A stretch of 64,000 nucleotides of DNA from Brachionus plicatilis (GCA_010279815.1 QEOQ01000192.1:5914-69913); one strand, 5' to 3'; shown: positions 14,701 through 26,449, numbered from the stretch's first letter. Notes: generated from the letters alone by a model not told the origin. Made by a program: numbers and translations.

Positions 14701-17700
14701 AATTAGACATTTCTTTGAGGCGTTTGTTTGATCGAGACGTGATCAACTCGATCAATGTTGAATCGTCTGTACCAAGACCCTTTAGAAAAAGAAAAAATAT
14801 ATTTTTACAATAGATAATTTTGCAAAAATCCTTGGATTAACAATGGATGATTAAAGTCATTTCAGAGAATATAAAAAATCTTTAAGATAATGTAATTCAT
14901 AATAGACCTACAAGATATTATTTGGATAAGAATTGTATTACAGTGTTCATTAAATCATTGGATAATTTCCGATAATTAACTAAATTTACTTTGGTAATTT
15001 ACCTAGACTTACGTATAAAACGAAAAAATAATAAGAGCCTATCTTTTGCATTTTAAAAAACAAAATTAATCTTTTTCCTCTCCATTTTATTTTATAACAA
15101 TAACTTTAAAATTTTTTACTGAAATTTACATAAAAATTTAGTTGAAAAATGTAAATTTCAAACAAAACAGAATTTTACTGGAATAAAGATGGATCTATAG
15201 ATTTCAAAAAAAAATTTTGAAAAATAAAAATATTGATAGTTAAAAAGTTACAAAAAACATGTATATTACGCAAGTGGTTTCACCAACCACTAACTCTTGT
15301 ATTTAAAATTTCAATTATTTTAATTAATTATTTTCAAAAAATGAAAGTAAGTTTCCACCAATTTTTTTTAAAGATTTCACTATTTTAAGGTTTTTGATAG
15401 TATTTGGATATTTTTCTGAAGTCCATGTCTTTTAAATTCTGAAATGGCTTGTTTAGCTTCTATTACACTTTTATGGCTTCTTTCCTCATAAATACCTTTA
15501 GCAATCTTTTTTTACAATTTAAATTATTAATTTTTAATAATTACCGTAAACGCTTGCAGACTACTCCAGGGCTTAACCTCATTTTCCGGATTTATTCCAC
15601 TGGAATAGTTCCCATCGACACCATGTTAAAACATTTTTTTTAAATTTTATGGAATTGTGATAGATTTTTTGATTTATTCTAAGATTAAAACCCAATATTG
15701 GGTTTTAATCTTAGAATAAATCAAAAAATCTATCACAATTCCATAAAATTAAAAAAAAATGTTTTAACATGGTGTCGATGGGAACTATTCCAGTGGAATA
15801 AATCCGGAAAATGAGGTTAAGCCCTGGAGTAGTCTGCAAGCGTTTACGGTAATATATCAAATAATTATTAGATTAATTAATAAAATTCTGTTTTGCTTAA
15901 TTTTTAATAATTTATTACTCATTTTTATCATTTTTTACTAACGAATAAAAAAGAAAGGAAAGATATTTTTTTGTTACTTTTAATCTTTACCTCATTTGTT
16001 TAAAAGTTTCAAGTCTCAAGTCAAGTCCAATTTTTTTTTTTTTTTTTAAAGTCCAAGTCCGGGCTTTAAAATTTTGAATACTGAAGAAGAATTGTGAAGA
16101 CATCTAGGCTAAAATTGCAAGAAAATTCTGAAATCTATTGCATTAGACAACCCAAGAGCCTGATCTAGCACATTTTTAAAAAAAGTCCGGGCTTGAACTT
16201 TTTTTAAATGACTTGGACTTTTTTTTGGGACTTTTAAACAACTCTGATCTTTACCCTATTTTACGTAAATTACCGTAAATTTTCGATCGATATTTAAAAA
16301 TTGGTCAATTCAGTAAATTTGTCAATTTTTAAATATTTTAATTAATCATTTCAAATGATTAAATCAAAACTGTATATATTTGGCCAAAAATGAATGGTAT
16401 AGATTGGGGTTGGATTCATTAAATGGAAGTGTTGAGAATACTGTTATTTTTGCAATCTTAGATCAATTAGCTCAGAATATGGCAGAAATGCATATTAAAT
16501 TTTTATTTCAAAATGTCCTAAAACTATATTATATTTAGTTTAAAATGTAAATCAATATTCAATATTTTTTTCAGTTTCAATTGTTTATAAATTTTGAATT
16601 TGGGTTTGTGACATGATGAACCTAGTTTCTCAAAGTTTTTCAACGATTGAATTTAAATTTATATGAATTATTTAAAAAGTTAAAAAAAGAATCTTCAAAT
16701 ATGAAAATGCTTCCAATATTAACTTAAAATTATTTTTTTATTTGAAACTGAAAAAAATATTTAAAACATCGCACTTTTTAAATATTATTTCAGCCGTAGA
16801 TATATTTTGTAATTCAAACACCAAAAATAAAACCATTTCCATTGTAAAATAATCCAAGAATCCACTTAAATTTGAACTCAATTTTACCTGAATAGCTTTA
16901 CGCAGTTCCATACAATCGTATTCAACTGGGCTCATGAATAACCCCACAAGAAGCTTTTTAAAATTTCCCGATGTGTCACTTTTTAAATCATCGACTAAGC
17001 TCTTTAATAAAATTTTAAATTGAAAAACAATTATTTTCGCTATCAAAAAAATTACTCTTCCGAACATGGCTGTATAGACTGATTTGATTTGCAGTCTTTG
17101 CTCATTGCTACGATTTCCGCAAATATTTATAATTGTCTGCTCATCAGTGCCAATACCTTTGACAGCTTTTCTTAGTGCTTCGGCATCTTTTTCTGCATTA
17201 AAATTTGGTGCGTCAGTAACAGTGCCTTGTTGCTTAAAAGAAAAAATAAAAATAAAATATATTTGAAAATTTTTTTTTCAATACTTGTAATTCTTCGATA
17301 TAAGTGCTAGGCTCTAGATTTTTCGGTGGCTTAATCTCTTCTTTCAATTCTGTGACTGGTTTGGGCTTGGGCTTTGGTTTGGGCGGTGGAGGTGGTGGCG
17401 GAATAAATGGTGTTGGTGTTGGTGTTGGCTGAGGATTTTTATTTGAAAAGTCATCGACAAGATCAATATCTGGTGATGGCGATCTTGACTTAGGCTTTGG
17501 TTTTGGTTTAGGCTTAGGCTTAGGCTTAACTTCTGTAGGCTCATCAACTTGGTGACGAAAAAAATTTTAAAAATTATCTTCAATTACATTAAAATTGAGT
17601 TACTCAAAAATTTGGGACATAAAAAACTTATTTTAAACGCTTCTCCATTCTCCAAAGCTTCGGCTTCTCTTATCTGACCATTTTCAATCATACGGTCTAA

Positions 17701-18591
17701 CCCGTTTTGAAAATCTGTATCTCTTTCGTACAATTTTAAAATTTGCTTAAAAAATTTTTTTAAATTATCCGGAAGTTTGTCCCCTTAAAGAAAAAAAATT
17801 TTTTATTAAAATTTTATTTAAATTAAATATTTACATTCATTTCTAGCTGGTTCAATCGCAGCCGGTCTCGGTGTATTGAGATTCTTAAAAAAAAATTTTT
17901 TCCTATTTAAATAAAATTAAATTGTTGAATTATTTTTACTTTTATCATATTTTCGGTGAGATAACCCATTTGAGTTTGGGGTGGCTTGGGCAAAAAATTA
18001 GCCAGCTCGGGGTTAGGAAATCCCCAAACATTTATTTGTGTTCCACTATAGTTGACTGGATTAATGGCGCCATCAAGAGTTCCCTGAAATTCTCCATACT
18101 CACTAGACGACCGTCGTCGAAATTGTATTGAATTTCTGCGTGACTTACCACTTGACTCTGACTCATCTTCGCTGTAAGACGACTCGTTTGCATCATGTTC
18201 GTGGTCACTTAATGGTTTATTTTGAATAACATCAATGTATCTAGTGGCTACAGCACTTTCTCTGAGTCTGTCTCGACTGGACACAATGGCACGGACCACT
18301 CGGTTTCCTAACTGCAGCCGAAAAGGACCAATGTATTTGTGGGTCGATGCTTTACCTGTTCGTCCCACTTGAAACGGAGCTGGTTTTGTTCCATCAGTTG
18401 TAAAGTAAATCCTTGCTCCAGGTACATCTAAATTTAAATTTTAAGATTAAGTTCAAAGTTTAATTTTTTTAATTTTTTTTACCGCTTTTTATTTGAATGT
18501 ATGTATTTGGACCGACTTTAATTCTAGTGCCAAGTGTGTCGTAGCGTAGTGGCTGAATAACAGGGGCAGGTAAAAGTCCCGCTTTTAACAT
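8763..18591 (-). CDS. Octad annexin with DZANK1-like N-terminal domain
   Basis: Annexins bind acidic membranes in a calcium-dependent way. I assemble 12 exons (minus strand, 5' to 3'): 18591-18483, 18427-17940, 17883-17835, 17783-17628, 17547-17285, 17232-17056, 17001-16888, 14779-14689, 14636-14310, 14256-13639, 9488-9414, 9343-8763. Together they give 3048 nt, 1015 aa, in frame throughout. Residues 1-130 form a chitobiase C-terminal/Fn3-associated fold like the start of human DZANK1 (motifs IQIKSDVPGARIYFTTDGTK, HKYIGPF, VRAIVSS). An acidic Ser-rich stretch, a short helical exon and a Pro/Lys hinge (about 268-355, KPKPKPK and PPPPPPP) follow. Then come two annexin tetrads, about 365-670 and 710-1015, split by an acidic Glu-rich linker. 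All eight repeats keep G-x-G-T (KGIGTDE, QGLGTDD, KKLGTDE, KGLGTDE, KGFGTDE, AGIGTDE, KKWGTDE, KGLGTKE); the last has Lys for Asp. The eight-repeat layout resembles annexin A6, but the N-terminus is unlike any annexin I know. The weakest junction is the GTTTTT donor at 17627. A poly(A) signal is likely at 8718-8723. Confidence 0.85.
9970..10239. mobile_element. hAT-type MITE, copy 1 (8-bp target duplication)
   Basis: The ends are inverted repeats: CAGAGTTGTTTGAAAGTC on the left and GACTTTTAAACAACTCTG on the right. The element is flanked by a perfect 8-bp direct repeat, GTTCGAAT, at 9962-9969 and 10240-10247. Subterminal blocks of 'aagtccaagtccggac' type repeat in both orientations. It is 270 bp, non-coding and lies in the 4.1-kb annexin intron. 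The 8-bp duplication and CAG-type end indicate hAT transposase mobilisation. Confidence 0.9.
10425..11640 (+). pseudogene. Decayed non-LTR retrotransposon reverse transcriptase
   Basis: Reading across several frames recovers the Jockey/CR1-type ORF2 order: a SAPGP-like block, an IPKK-like block, GFRKHRQTRDNLFHIIQKTI (10730-10790), an FDIQAAFD-like block shifted out of frame, GIPQGSVLSPLLFSIYMN (about 11000-11058), a changed FAED catalytic block (about 11100), and a WRLDMTAEKCNSIIF block. A C-terminal LQRIHNCAIK segment follows (11336-11365). Stops and frameshifts separate them, so it is dead. It sits antisense in the annexin intron. No poly-A tail or target duplication was identified. Confidence 0.85.
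11713..12031. mobile_element. TA-flanked fold-back MITE, copy 1
   Basis: The termini CCGTAAACTCGTG and CACGAGTTTACGA form inverted repeats, with one mismatch at the last base. They are flanked by TA on both sides (11711-11712, 12032-12033), as expected for Tc1/mariner-type insertion. The inverted pairing continues far inside: TTTGGGTTTATTCCATACGG and its complement lie near 11755 and 11970. This makes a roughly 319-bp hairpin with a small loop. Inner sequence is shared with the 15544 copy. It lies in the annexin intron. Confidence 0.85.
12040..13638. other. Intronic DNA of the annexin gene, no gene recognised
   Basis: This is the rest of the 4.15-kb intron between annexin exons 10 and 11. 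Weakly protein-like stretches, for example around 12500-12900, are broken by stops and do not resolve into a family I can name. They may be transposon debris. Near 13310-13350 a 21-bp direct duplication ('ctaacaaaattcgtggaaat' type) is visible. Confidence 0.4.
15544..15849. mobile_element. TA-flanked MITE, copy 2: spacerless palindrome
   Basis: The entire 306 bp reads as an almost perfect palindrome with no loop. The centre is AATATT at 15694-15699, and the arms run outward to CCGTAAACGC and GCGTTTACGG. TA flanks both ends (15542-15543, 15850-15851). The arm sequence TTTATTCCACTGGAATAG corresponds to the inner part of the copy at 11713, so they are the same family. It lies in the 2.1-kb annexin intron between repeats 1 and 2. 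Arm identity this high implies very recent origin or correction. Confidence 0.92.
15991..16246. mobile_element. hAT-type MITE, copy 2 (8-bp target duplication)
   Basis: The right terminus GACTTTTAAACAACTCTG is intact; the left (CTCATTTGTTTAAAAG) has diverged. A perfect 8-bp direct repeat ATCTTTAC lies at 15983-15990 and 16247-16254. The interior shares 'ttttgaatactgaagaagaa' and 'tctattgcattagacaa' with copy 1 at 9970, so they belong to one family. It is in the same annexin intron as the palindrome at 15544. Confidence 0.88.
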
Positions 18592-18675
18592 TTTACTTAA
18601 TTATCCTAACCAAAATAAAAAGGTTATTTTCAATTATTTTGGCTAAATTATTCCATAATTTAACTCATGTTATCA

Positions 18676-18689
18676 GTAACCATGGTTAC
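18676..18689. promoter_or_regulatory. X-box-like RFX site 1
   Basis: GTAACCATGGTTAC is an exact 14-bp palindrome around CCATGG with GT and AC ends, the layout of RFX X-boxes (GTNNCCATGGNNAC). The third base of each half differs from the strongest consensus (GTT..AAC), so affinity may be lower than at site 2. Confidence 0.6.
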
Positions 18690-18738
18690 TAGAATTTTAT
18701 AAATTTTATAAATTTTAATATTTTTTTTCAAATATCGT

Positions 18739-18752
18739 GTTTCCATGGTAAC
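18739..18752. promoter_or_regulatory. X-box RFX site 2 (consensus match)
   Basis: GTTTCCATGGTAAC fully matches the ciliary X-box consensus GTTNCCATGGNAAC bound by RFX/DAF-19 factors. It lies 64 bp upstream of the SPATA17 start codon, within the usual range for ciliary genes. SPATA17 belongs to the axonemal gene set, which makes this site credible. Confidence 0.75.
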
Positions 18753-18815
18753 AAAAAATTTAAATTTATGAATCAACAGTTATGTTTATAGTTAAATTTG
18801 ATTGAATGCAAAGAT

Positions 18816-21800
18816 ATGGCCAGGATAATTGAATTGATCAAGCAAGTACCGAACATTATTGACGAAATTTATGAGAATAGTCGGTATGCTAAAAAATGAA
18901 GATTTTTTTTCCAATTTTGAGCGTTTTTTGTTTAGAAAAGCAGACCAGTTCAGGTACATAGAGAACGAGGCAGCTATTAAAATACAATCATGGTACCGCG
19001 GTCTCAAAGTTAGAACTTATATGAAGTAAATTTATTTTTTATTGGAAAATTTAAATTTTTAAAATTTATTTAAAACAAAGGCATTTGAATAAGAACGCCA
19101 CCGTGATTCAAAAAATATGGAGAGGCTATCAGGGCCGCAGAAAATACCGAATTCAGCTAGAGGTTTTACCAAATGGATTTTATGTTTTTTTTAAATTAAA
19201 TAAAATTTTTTATTCAAAATAAAAGGAAAGAGTTAGACAAATGAGACTTGAATTTTATCACGAAAAAGCGATTCTTATTCAAAAAATATGGCGGGGTTAT
19301 TACAGCCGGAAATATGTTTTCAACTATTATAAACGTAAAGCCTACTTGAAGGCCATTGAACAAAAGAACGAGATTGTTCTGTAAAATAGAAGGGAAAAAA
19401 ATATGTGAAAATTTTTTTATTTTATTTTTAAAAGCAATGAACTCAGAGAGTACAAAGACTATATGGACAAACAGGAAGAGGAACGAAAACATATACAAAG
19501 ATATAGACAATTGGAAAAAGAAGCGAAAAAAAATCATTATCTAATTAGTACAAAACAAATTCCTGGTATTTACAATTCACCTTACAAGCCGTAAATTTAT
19601 ATTCGATTTCTTCTTTTTTTTTTAAATAAAAAAAAAATTTATTTTTAAGAACAGCGTCTGAAATGGAATACATTCTTAAAACAGTCAAATTGGAACCATC
19701 GGAAAAACATGATTTGTATGTTCAATCTCTAAAAGCCAACAAATTTGATTCAGTAGCTTTGCCGGATTATTTGCCGCCATTGTCCAACAAACAACAAGTT
19801 ATTTTACTTAAAATTGGGGCCTTGTCTATTATGATACCAACTGATCACCTAAAAGATGATCAAATATATTTAGAATATATTTTTATTTTTATTTTTATTA
19901 TATATTTTTAGATAAGACATACTAGTACCGTATTCCCTAGCTAAAATTTACATTCAGAACCCAAAGTGACATTTATTATCCTTGCATAGGGTTTTAAACC
20001 GTTAACTTTTTAACTTAAATTTTTTGGAAAAGTCAAAGTTAACTTAAATCAGAAAGTCATATTATTTGATCTAGTCTGTCTACATGGAACTGTATACAAA
20101 ACATTTAGACTTTTTACAAAACTTATAAACACTAGATTTGTGATAGTATTAAATGATTGCAAATCGTCAATTTGATTGTAAAGAACTAATTATTGAATTA
20201 TATAAATAACAAAAAAAAAACTATCTGACATTTGTTTCATTTTTTTGTATTTTTTCAATTGTTTTTATTTTCTTTACATTTTTTCTACTTTATTAGCGTT
20301 GGAACTTTAATTTAAAGAATTTGTTGAGTTATTTTGTATGCTATTTGAATTTTCAAAAAATTGTAAATACTTGTCTTTAAAAGGTTCAATGATTTTTTTG
20401 AAAACATATTTGGATATTAATTCGTTATTTCATGTTCTGAATTTTTTCTTTAAGTTTTAGTTTTAGAGAAAAATAAATTATTTTTTTGTGGCAAAATTTC
20501 AATAAAAAACTCACGGATTTATGTTCATTTTTAATACCATTGTTTATTAAGAAATTAATAAAATTAAGAACATTAAGAAATGTGTTGCAAATCTACTTTG
20601 TTATGCTAAAACAATCATCAAATAAAAGCTCATTTTTATTTTTTATTTATTCGCAAACCAAAAGTTTTAAAACAGAATTTTAAGCTGTGGTGCGAAAAAA
20701 AATGTTTAAAAAAATGAAATGTTTTAAATTTTTTTTAATTTTAATACATTGGATTTAGGTTTAAGAGTGGAGTTTAGATTAAGATTTTGAAAATTAAAAA
20801 AGGTCTCTTTTTTAATTAAACTGAATAAATTAAATCTAATTCTGTTCCAATAATTTTCCAACTTCTTTTTGCAATTGAAGAGGATTTTTGGAAGACTTTT
20901 CACTTTCTTTTATTTTGTTTTTATTTCACTGAAAAGCCATTTTGTTCTTTCAAGCAAAGGCAAAAATTATTTTTTATTTAGATTTTAATTTTATTTGGAT
21001 AAATTGAATTTTTTTTCTTTCTTTAATATAACTTTCTCTGAAAGAGTTCTAAGCTGAAATACTATAGATTTTTTACTTATTTTTCTCAGATCGATAAGTA
21101 ATTATACAAATAAATAAATGATTTTTTTGTGAAGCCAATTGATGTGAATTATTGAAGGATAATGTTCCAATTCATAGAAAGTAATATTGTTCAAGACCCA
21201 AAGCAATACATTTTTTATAAAAAAATTTGATTTAATGGAAAAAATTTTAAAAAATAGAATTTGATGGGGTTGTGAAGTTCATTTCTATATAATCTGAGGT
21301 AATTTTCACAACAAAATATTAAAAAATTTTCTAAAACAATTCAAAAATCTAAAAAAATGTAACCGTAATTAAAATTTTATTGTTTAAGGTGTCGATATTT
21401 TTGTATTATAAATTTTGTCAACAATTAATTTCATAAATTAATCATTAATTAAATTAATTAATCTGAAGTATTTTTTTTTTAATTTAATTTTATCAAATTC
21501 TGGGTTGTGAAGTTAATTTCAATTCGATCGTTTCAATTCAGAAAAATTTGAATAACTTTTTTATTTTAAGGAATAATTTAGTTCTGTAAAATGCTTAATG
21601 TTTAAGCAACTTTGCTTAATCCGAAAATATATGTCTGCAAAAACTCTCCAATGTACTTGCACAGTTGATTAGAATACTTTTTAATGGTGTGCAAAATGCA
21701 TAAAATTGCAGAGTATTTTGCAGATCTATTTTACTGCATTAAGCAAATTTGCTTATAATTAAGCATTTTAAGGAACCAAATTTTCTCTTTTTGTAAAAAA

Positions 21801-22798
21801 GTTATTCAAATTTTTCTGAATTAAAAGATCGAATTGAAATTAACTTCACAACCCAGAATTTGATAAAATTAAATTAAAAAAAAATACTTCAGATTAATTT
21901 ATGAAATTAATTGTTGACAAAATTTATAATACAAAAATATCGACACCTTAAACAATAAAATTTTAATTACGGTTACATTTTTTTAGATTTTTGAATTGTT
22001 TTAGAAAATTTTTTAATATTTTGTTGTGAAAATTACCTCAGATTATAATTCTTTAGAAATATATTCTATGATAAATTCTTTAATTGATTATTTAGTGAAA
22101 AAAAATCTTCAAACTGATTTGTAATAATTTTTATGATAAAAAAGTATCAAACAAAAAGAAAAAAAGCATCCATCTTAGTAAAATTTTTAGAATTCCTATA
22201 AAATTTTTTTGAAATAATTAATTGTCGCGTATTTTGAATAATTTATATTCTAAATATATATCGTCCCCTAATAGATAAAAACTAAAAAATTGGATTGAGA
22301 TATTTTAATGTTTGTCTTGTAGGGCCCATTTAGAGATCCATTAGAGGTTCGAAAACAGAGATATAGACCATTTAGTCCATCTTTAAGAGTTGAGACCGAT
22401 TTTGAGGGTTTGGAAAAGGCTAGAAAAAATCTTAAAAGTAAAGAATGGACAGAGAGACTTCATGACGACATGTAAACTTGCCTTAAATTTATCAAAAATA
22501 TTTAGATGACAATTTTATTAAGATTTTATCCGATTGATAAAACAATTTACAAAAAACCGTATGATCCATTAATGTTGACAAAATCTAAATTCGGATCATT
22601 AAATTATGGTACTCAGCATTTCAGAGAAGAAGCCAAGCCGAATGAATGGAAAGGAAATGTAGTAATTTATTTTAAACAAAATATATATTTTATTATCTAA
22701 AAAAATTAATTTAGCGATTTAAATCATTGGTACCACCAGTCCCTGAATTCAACAAGCTCAACAAGACTTACATAGATTCGCATTATTATTTGTCTTAA
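18816..22798 (+). CDS. SPATA17: SPATA17, IQ-motif axonemal protein
   Basis: SPATA17 is a calmodulin-binding-type protein of motile cilia and sperm flagella. Nine exons: 18816-18883, 18936-19025, 19081-19162, 19226-19380, 19435-19590, 19650-19797, 22323-22471, 22523-22658, 22715-22798. They total 1068 nt and 355 aa, against 361 in human. Three IQ motifs lie at about 35-110 (IKIQSWYRGLKVR, VIQKIWRGYQGRRKY, ILIQKIWRGYYSRKY), then a charged coiled coil. The family signature NHYLISTKQIPGIYNSPY and the block GPFRDPLEVRKQRYRPFSPS match the vertebrate protein almost word for word. The acceptor chosen for exon 8 (22522) keeps frame; the one 18 bp upstream would introduce a stop. The large intron (19798-22322) holds a giant inverted repeat. 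A candidate poly(A) signal AATAAA follows near 22830. Confidence 0.95.
21287..22046. repeat. 760-bp inverted repeat in SPATA17 intron
   Basis: The sequence from TATAATCTGAGGTAATTTTC at the left folds onto its complement ending near 22046. The arms are about 340 bp and extend to within roughly 50 bp of the centre (TCTGCAAAA..ACTCT against AGAGT.TTTTGCAGA). Inside it, ends of the form TTGTGAAGTTAATTTC (about 21504) and their complement (about 21837) resemble the TTGTGAA termini of the fold-back elements near 34 and 50 kb. This may be a fold-back element nested in a longer inverted duplication. In SPATA17 pre-mRNA it would form a long hairpin. Confidence 0.85.
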
Positions 22799-23224
22799 AT
22801 AATTTTTTAATTTTGTTCGACTAATTTATAATAAATAGTTTTAAAGCTTGTTACTATTAAAAAAAAATCAAATTAATTTATAAGTTTTGAGAAGTTCAGT
22901 TAAAAAAGAGACTTTAAAATTGATGCCGCAAAAATTTAATAAAACCGTGAATTCTATACTTTTTTTACTCAATTATTAAAATTATAAATAAAAAAAATTA
23001 ATTAACAATTCTATCAATATGTCACATTGAATAAGCAAAATAAATTGTTAAGTCTGAATAACTATTAAAAAAAATGCAATTTAGTCAGAATAAAAATTTT
23101 CTTGATTATTTACTTAAATTGAATACTTATTTTCACAAAATTATGATTAAAATCTTGATTTAAACTAAATTATATGTAAAAATTAATTTAAATATAATAA
23201 TTATTTCTTAATAAAAATCAATTA

Positions 23225-23640
23225 AAAGTAATTTGACTACGATCGTCACAAGAATGCTTTTTATGAATTTTTGCTAAAAAGTGATGACGATACTGGAGAA
23301 AGAATTGTTGAACTGGAGAACAAATTGATGAAATTGGAGGGGAGATTTATTACACGTATTAGCTTATGTTTTAAAAATTAATCAACAATATATGACTTAT
23401 CTGTTGGGAACAAAACATGGAATAACCAAAGGTATGCTGTCTAGAAACATGTTTCATATCTGAAGGCAAAAGCTTGTTATTGGCAAAAGCCCGAATCTTA
23501 GGATTTAACGATTGAAAGAAGTTTACGTGAAATAAATGCTCTATATTCCATTACTAGTGGTCAAGGATTCGTTAAGTGTAATTGCACAGGAAAATGTGAA
23601 AAATTTTTATATGTAAAGAAAATTAAGTTTTTTGTAATTC
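23225..23640 (+). pseudogene. Degenerate transposon-derived coding remnant
   Basis: Plus-strand fragments read like protein but are broken: YDRHKNAFYEFLLKSD followed by a Glu/Leu-rich helix (23230-23345), and later SGQGFVKCNCTGKCEK (about 23555-23605). The Cys-rich G-F-V-x-C-x-C-x-G-x-C pattern occurs at ends of integrase/transposase-like proteins in many animal genomes. Stops separate the parts. I cannot name the superfamily. Confidence 0.45.
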
Positions 23641-26449
23641 AAGATGTGAATATCAAACTAAATGTAAAATATGATTTACATTTAGATTTGAGGATATATT
23701 AATTACACAATTCAAAAATATCAAAAACACAAAAAATTTATTAATATCACAAAAAATTTTTTTTTTTTTCACATTCAAAAATAAAATAATGAATTGTATA
23801 ATTTAATTTATTAATAATTTAATATTGTGCAATTCAGTTGTGATATTAATTTTTCTATTTACATAATTCATATTTTTATTGTGCAATTAAAACATTAATA
23901 TTTTTATTGTGCAATTAAAACATAAATTCTTACCCATTTAGATTGTTTGACAATTAAATTAAAAAATATAATATGAAAGTGGCTTAACATCAAACCAAAT
24001 GCAAAGTATAATATTAGTTTGTTTTTTGAAAAAATATGAAATTAAAAAAATATTTAATTTATTAATTGATTTTTTTTGTTTTTAATAGTTTTTTATAAAA
24101 ATATTTTTTTCTTACATTAAATAACCTAAACTTAGATTTAATAAATAAATTGAAGAGTAAGTTTCTGATTTAGTTAATTTTAAAAAGAGTATTATTTTTA
24201 CACTAAATCTAGTTTGATTAGACTAAATAATTTATTTTGCTTATTCAATGTGACAAATATAAATCAAACATTTTTAAATAATTGACGTTTGTTCTTATAT
24301 ATTAATTAAATAATAAAATCTAAATAAAAATCTAATAATAAATAAAAATCAATCTAAGACTAAGTGCCTTAATTTTAAAATTAAAATAAAATACTTATTA
24401 AATTGGAAACAAATTAACTAAAATGGCAATTAAAAAAAATTTATTTACAATTTTAAATTGAAATTGACACTTCAAAAGCTTATTATTATTATTTATTTTT
24501 TTTATCCCAAACTAATGCTTCTTTAGATTTAAAAAATAAGGGAAATGAATTAAAAAATTAAAAATGATTAATTAAAATGAGTTATCAAAATACTAAAGGA
24601 AGCGGGTCTCGAAGGTTATATAAATCATGGAACTCGCTAGAAGATTAAATGAAGGTTTAAGCCAGATTCAAAGAAATAATCAAAACAAGTTAACAATTAA
24701 ATGTGTATCCTTGTCATCAAAAAAATTTATTAAATTTTAAAATATGAGCGATTTAGATCCCTTTGGAATCCCCTTGAAGCTAAAATGCATTAAATCGTAA
24801 AAATTTAAAGAAAATAGTAATTAATTTAATAGAATGAATATTTCAAACGATAAGGATAATCTTGAAATTAGATAACAAAAGATAAAAATAGTTTTTTATT
24901 CATAAAAAACAATGACATTTGAAGCTAGTTAGTAATGAAATGAAAGTAAAGGCCAGGTATCAAATCATCTATTAAGAAATTATAAAAAATATCAAATTAA
25001 AAATAAAACATTTCAACTAATACTTCTTTTTTTTAAATTAAATCTATGTTTTTTCTTTTAACAAAAAACATAGATTTAATTTTAAAAAAAATTCTCTGCA
25101 AAATTTTGTTCATTAAAATTCGGATTTTAAATCTAGCTAAAATTAAACAAAAGCATCTCAAAAAATTGATTTATATTGGAAAATAAGTTTTGTAAAAACT
25201 TAAGTAAATAAGCCAATTTACCAATTTTATGAAAAATAAATTGATAAATCTAAGTAAATTGGCCTTCTTTACGTAAATTTTTTCAAAGAATTTTTCAAAA
25301 TATTTTCATATCTTGTATTTATAATAATTGCTTTTTTGCATTTTTCTCTTTTTGATTGACATTTAAAATAGCAAAAATGTTTTGCAAACCAAAAAAAATA
25401 CTTAGAATTGGGAGCTTTTTGGAAAATCAATCGCATTTTCAATTTAAAATGACTTGCTAACGAAATAAAGATTAGCTTTTACTATGATTTTTGTAATATT
25501 GAAAAGTTTATATTTATTTCAGAAAAACTCAAGTAATCTCTTAAAATTTTGTAATAAACTTTTTTCTTTTTATTTGCTGGTTTAAAGAATTCATGAATTA
25601 TAAATTTCAAGAAAAAATAAAATCATTGAATTAATTTTTACAATTATCATTTTTATAAATTTTGCTTTGACGTATTCGTTTCAGAATGCAGATCTCATGT
25701 TTCTAGTAAATTTTTTCAACTGTCTCAATATTCTATAGAGTCCGTATGAGAAAAAGATTTTTTCTTCTATCAAATTCATTAGAAAATTTTTTTCAGCATT
25801 CAATAATAAATCTTATGAATATCTAATTAAGGATTGACAAAATTAATTGATTAGAAAACCAATTCCATCAGGACAAGACAATTTTGGTTAAAATCCAAGT
25901 CCACAAAGAGAAAAAAGCATTTTCTCATATTTTTCCCATTATACCAAGATAAAAATCATCACAATATGCTTATTTTTGCTCCAATTTTTGATTTTTAAAT
26001 GGACCATTAAATGAAATAATTGAAAAGTTTTGAAGATAATGCACTTCCTTGTTTGATTCCTTCAGCTATGTTCATCATTTGACTTGCTGTCCTTTCATAT
26101 TTTACAGCTACCAAAGTTGACAAGATTAAGCATCAAATCTGACTCGAATATACAAAGAAAAAGTGAGCATCAACTCTCAAAAATATGCTTACATTGAATT
26201 TATCGAAAATTTTGAAAACATAGTGTCAAATGGTTCGAAAGCTCACCATAAGTGCTTACTATAAGTCTACATTCAATTTAAATTCTATTGATTTCTATTT
26301 TAATTCTGTTCTGGTAAAACTTTGTTTAAATTAAAGGCAAAAGACTGGTTTATTTGAAAATAAACTTTTTAATTTTTTTTGCTCCTTTATCAATGTTTAT
26401 TTTATTAAAGAATTTTATTTTTGTTTTTCATATTTATATTTTATATTTC

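Larger units (their letters stand above)
18592..18815. promoter_or_regulatory. Divergent promoter, annexin fusion / SPATA17
   Basis: Only 224 bp separate the annexin start codon (18591, minus) from the SPATA17 start codon (18816, plus), so both promoters must lie here or overlap the 5' ends. The region is AT-rich except for two 14-bp palindromic sites, 49 bp apart, described separately. Shared placement argues for co-expression of the two genes. Confidence 0.75.
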
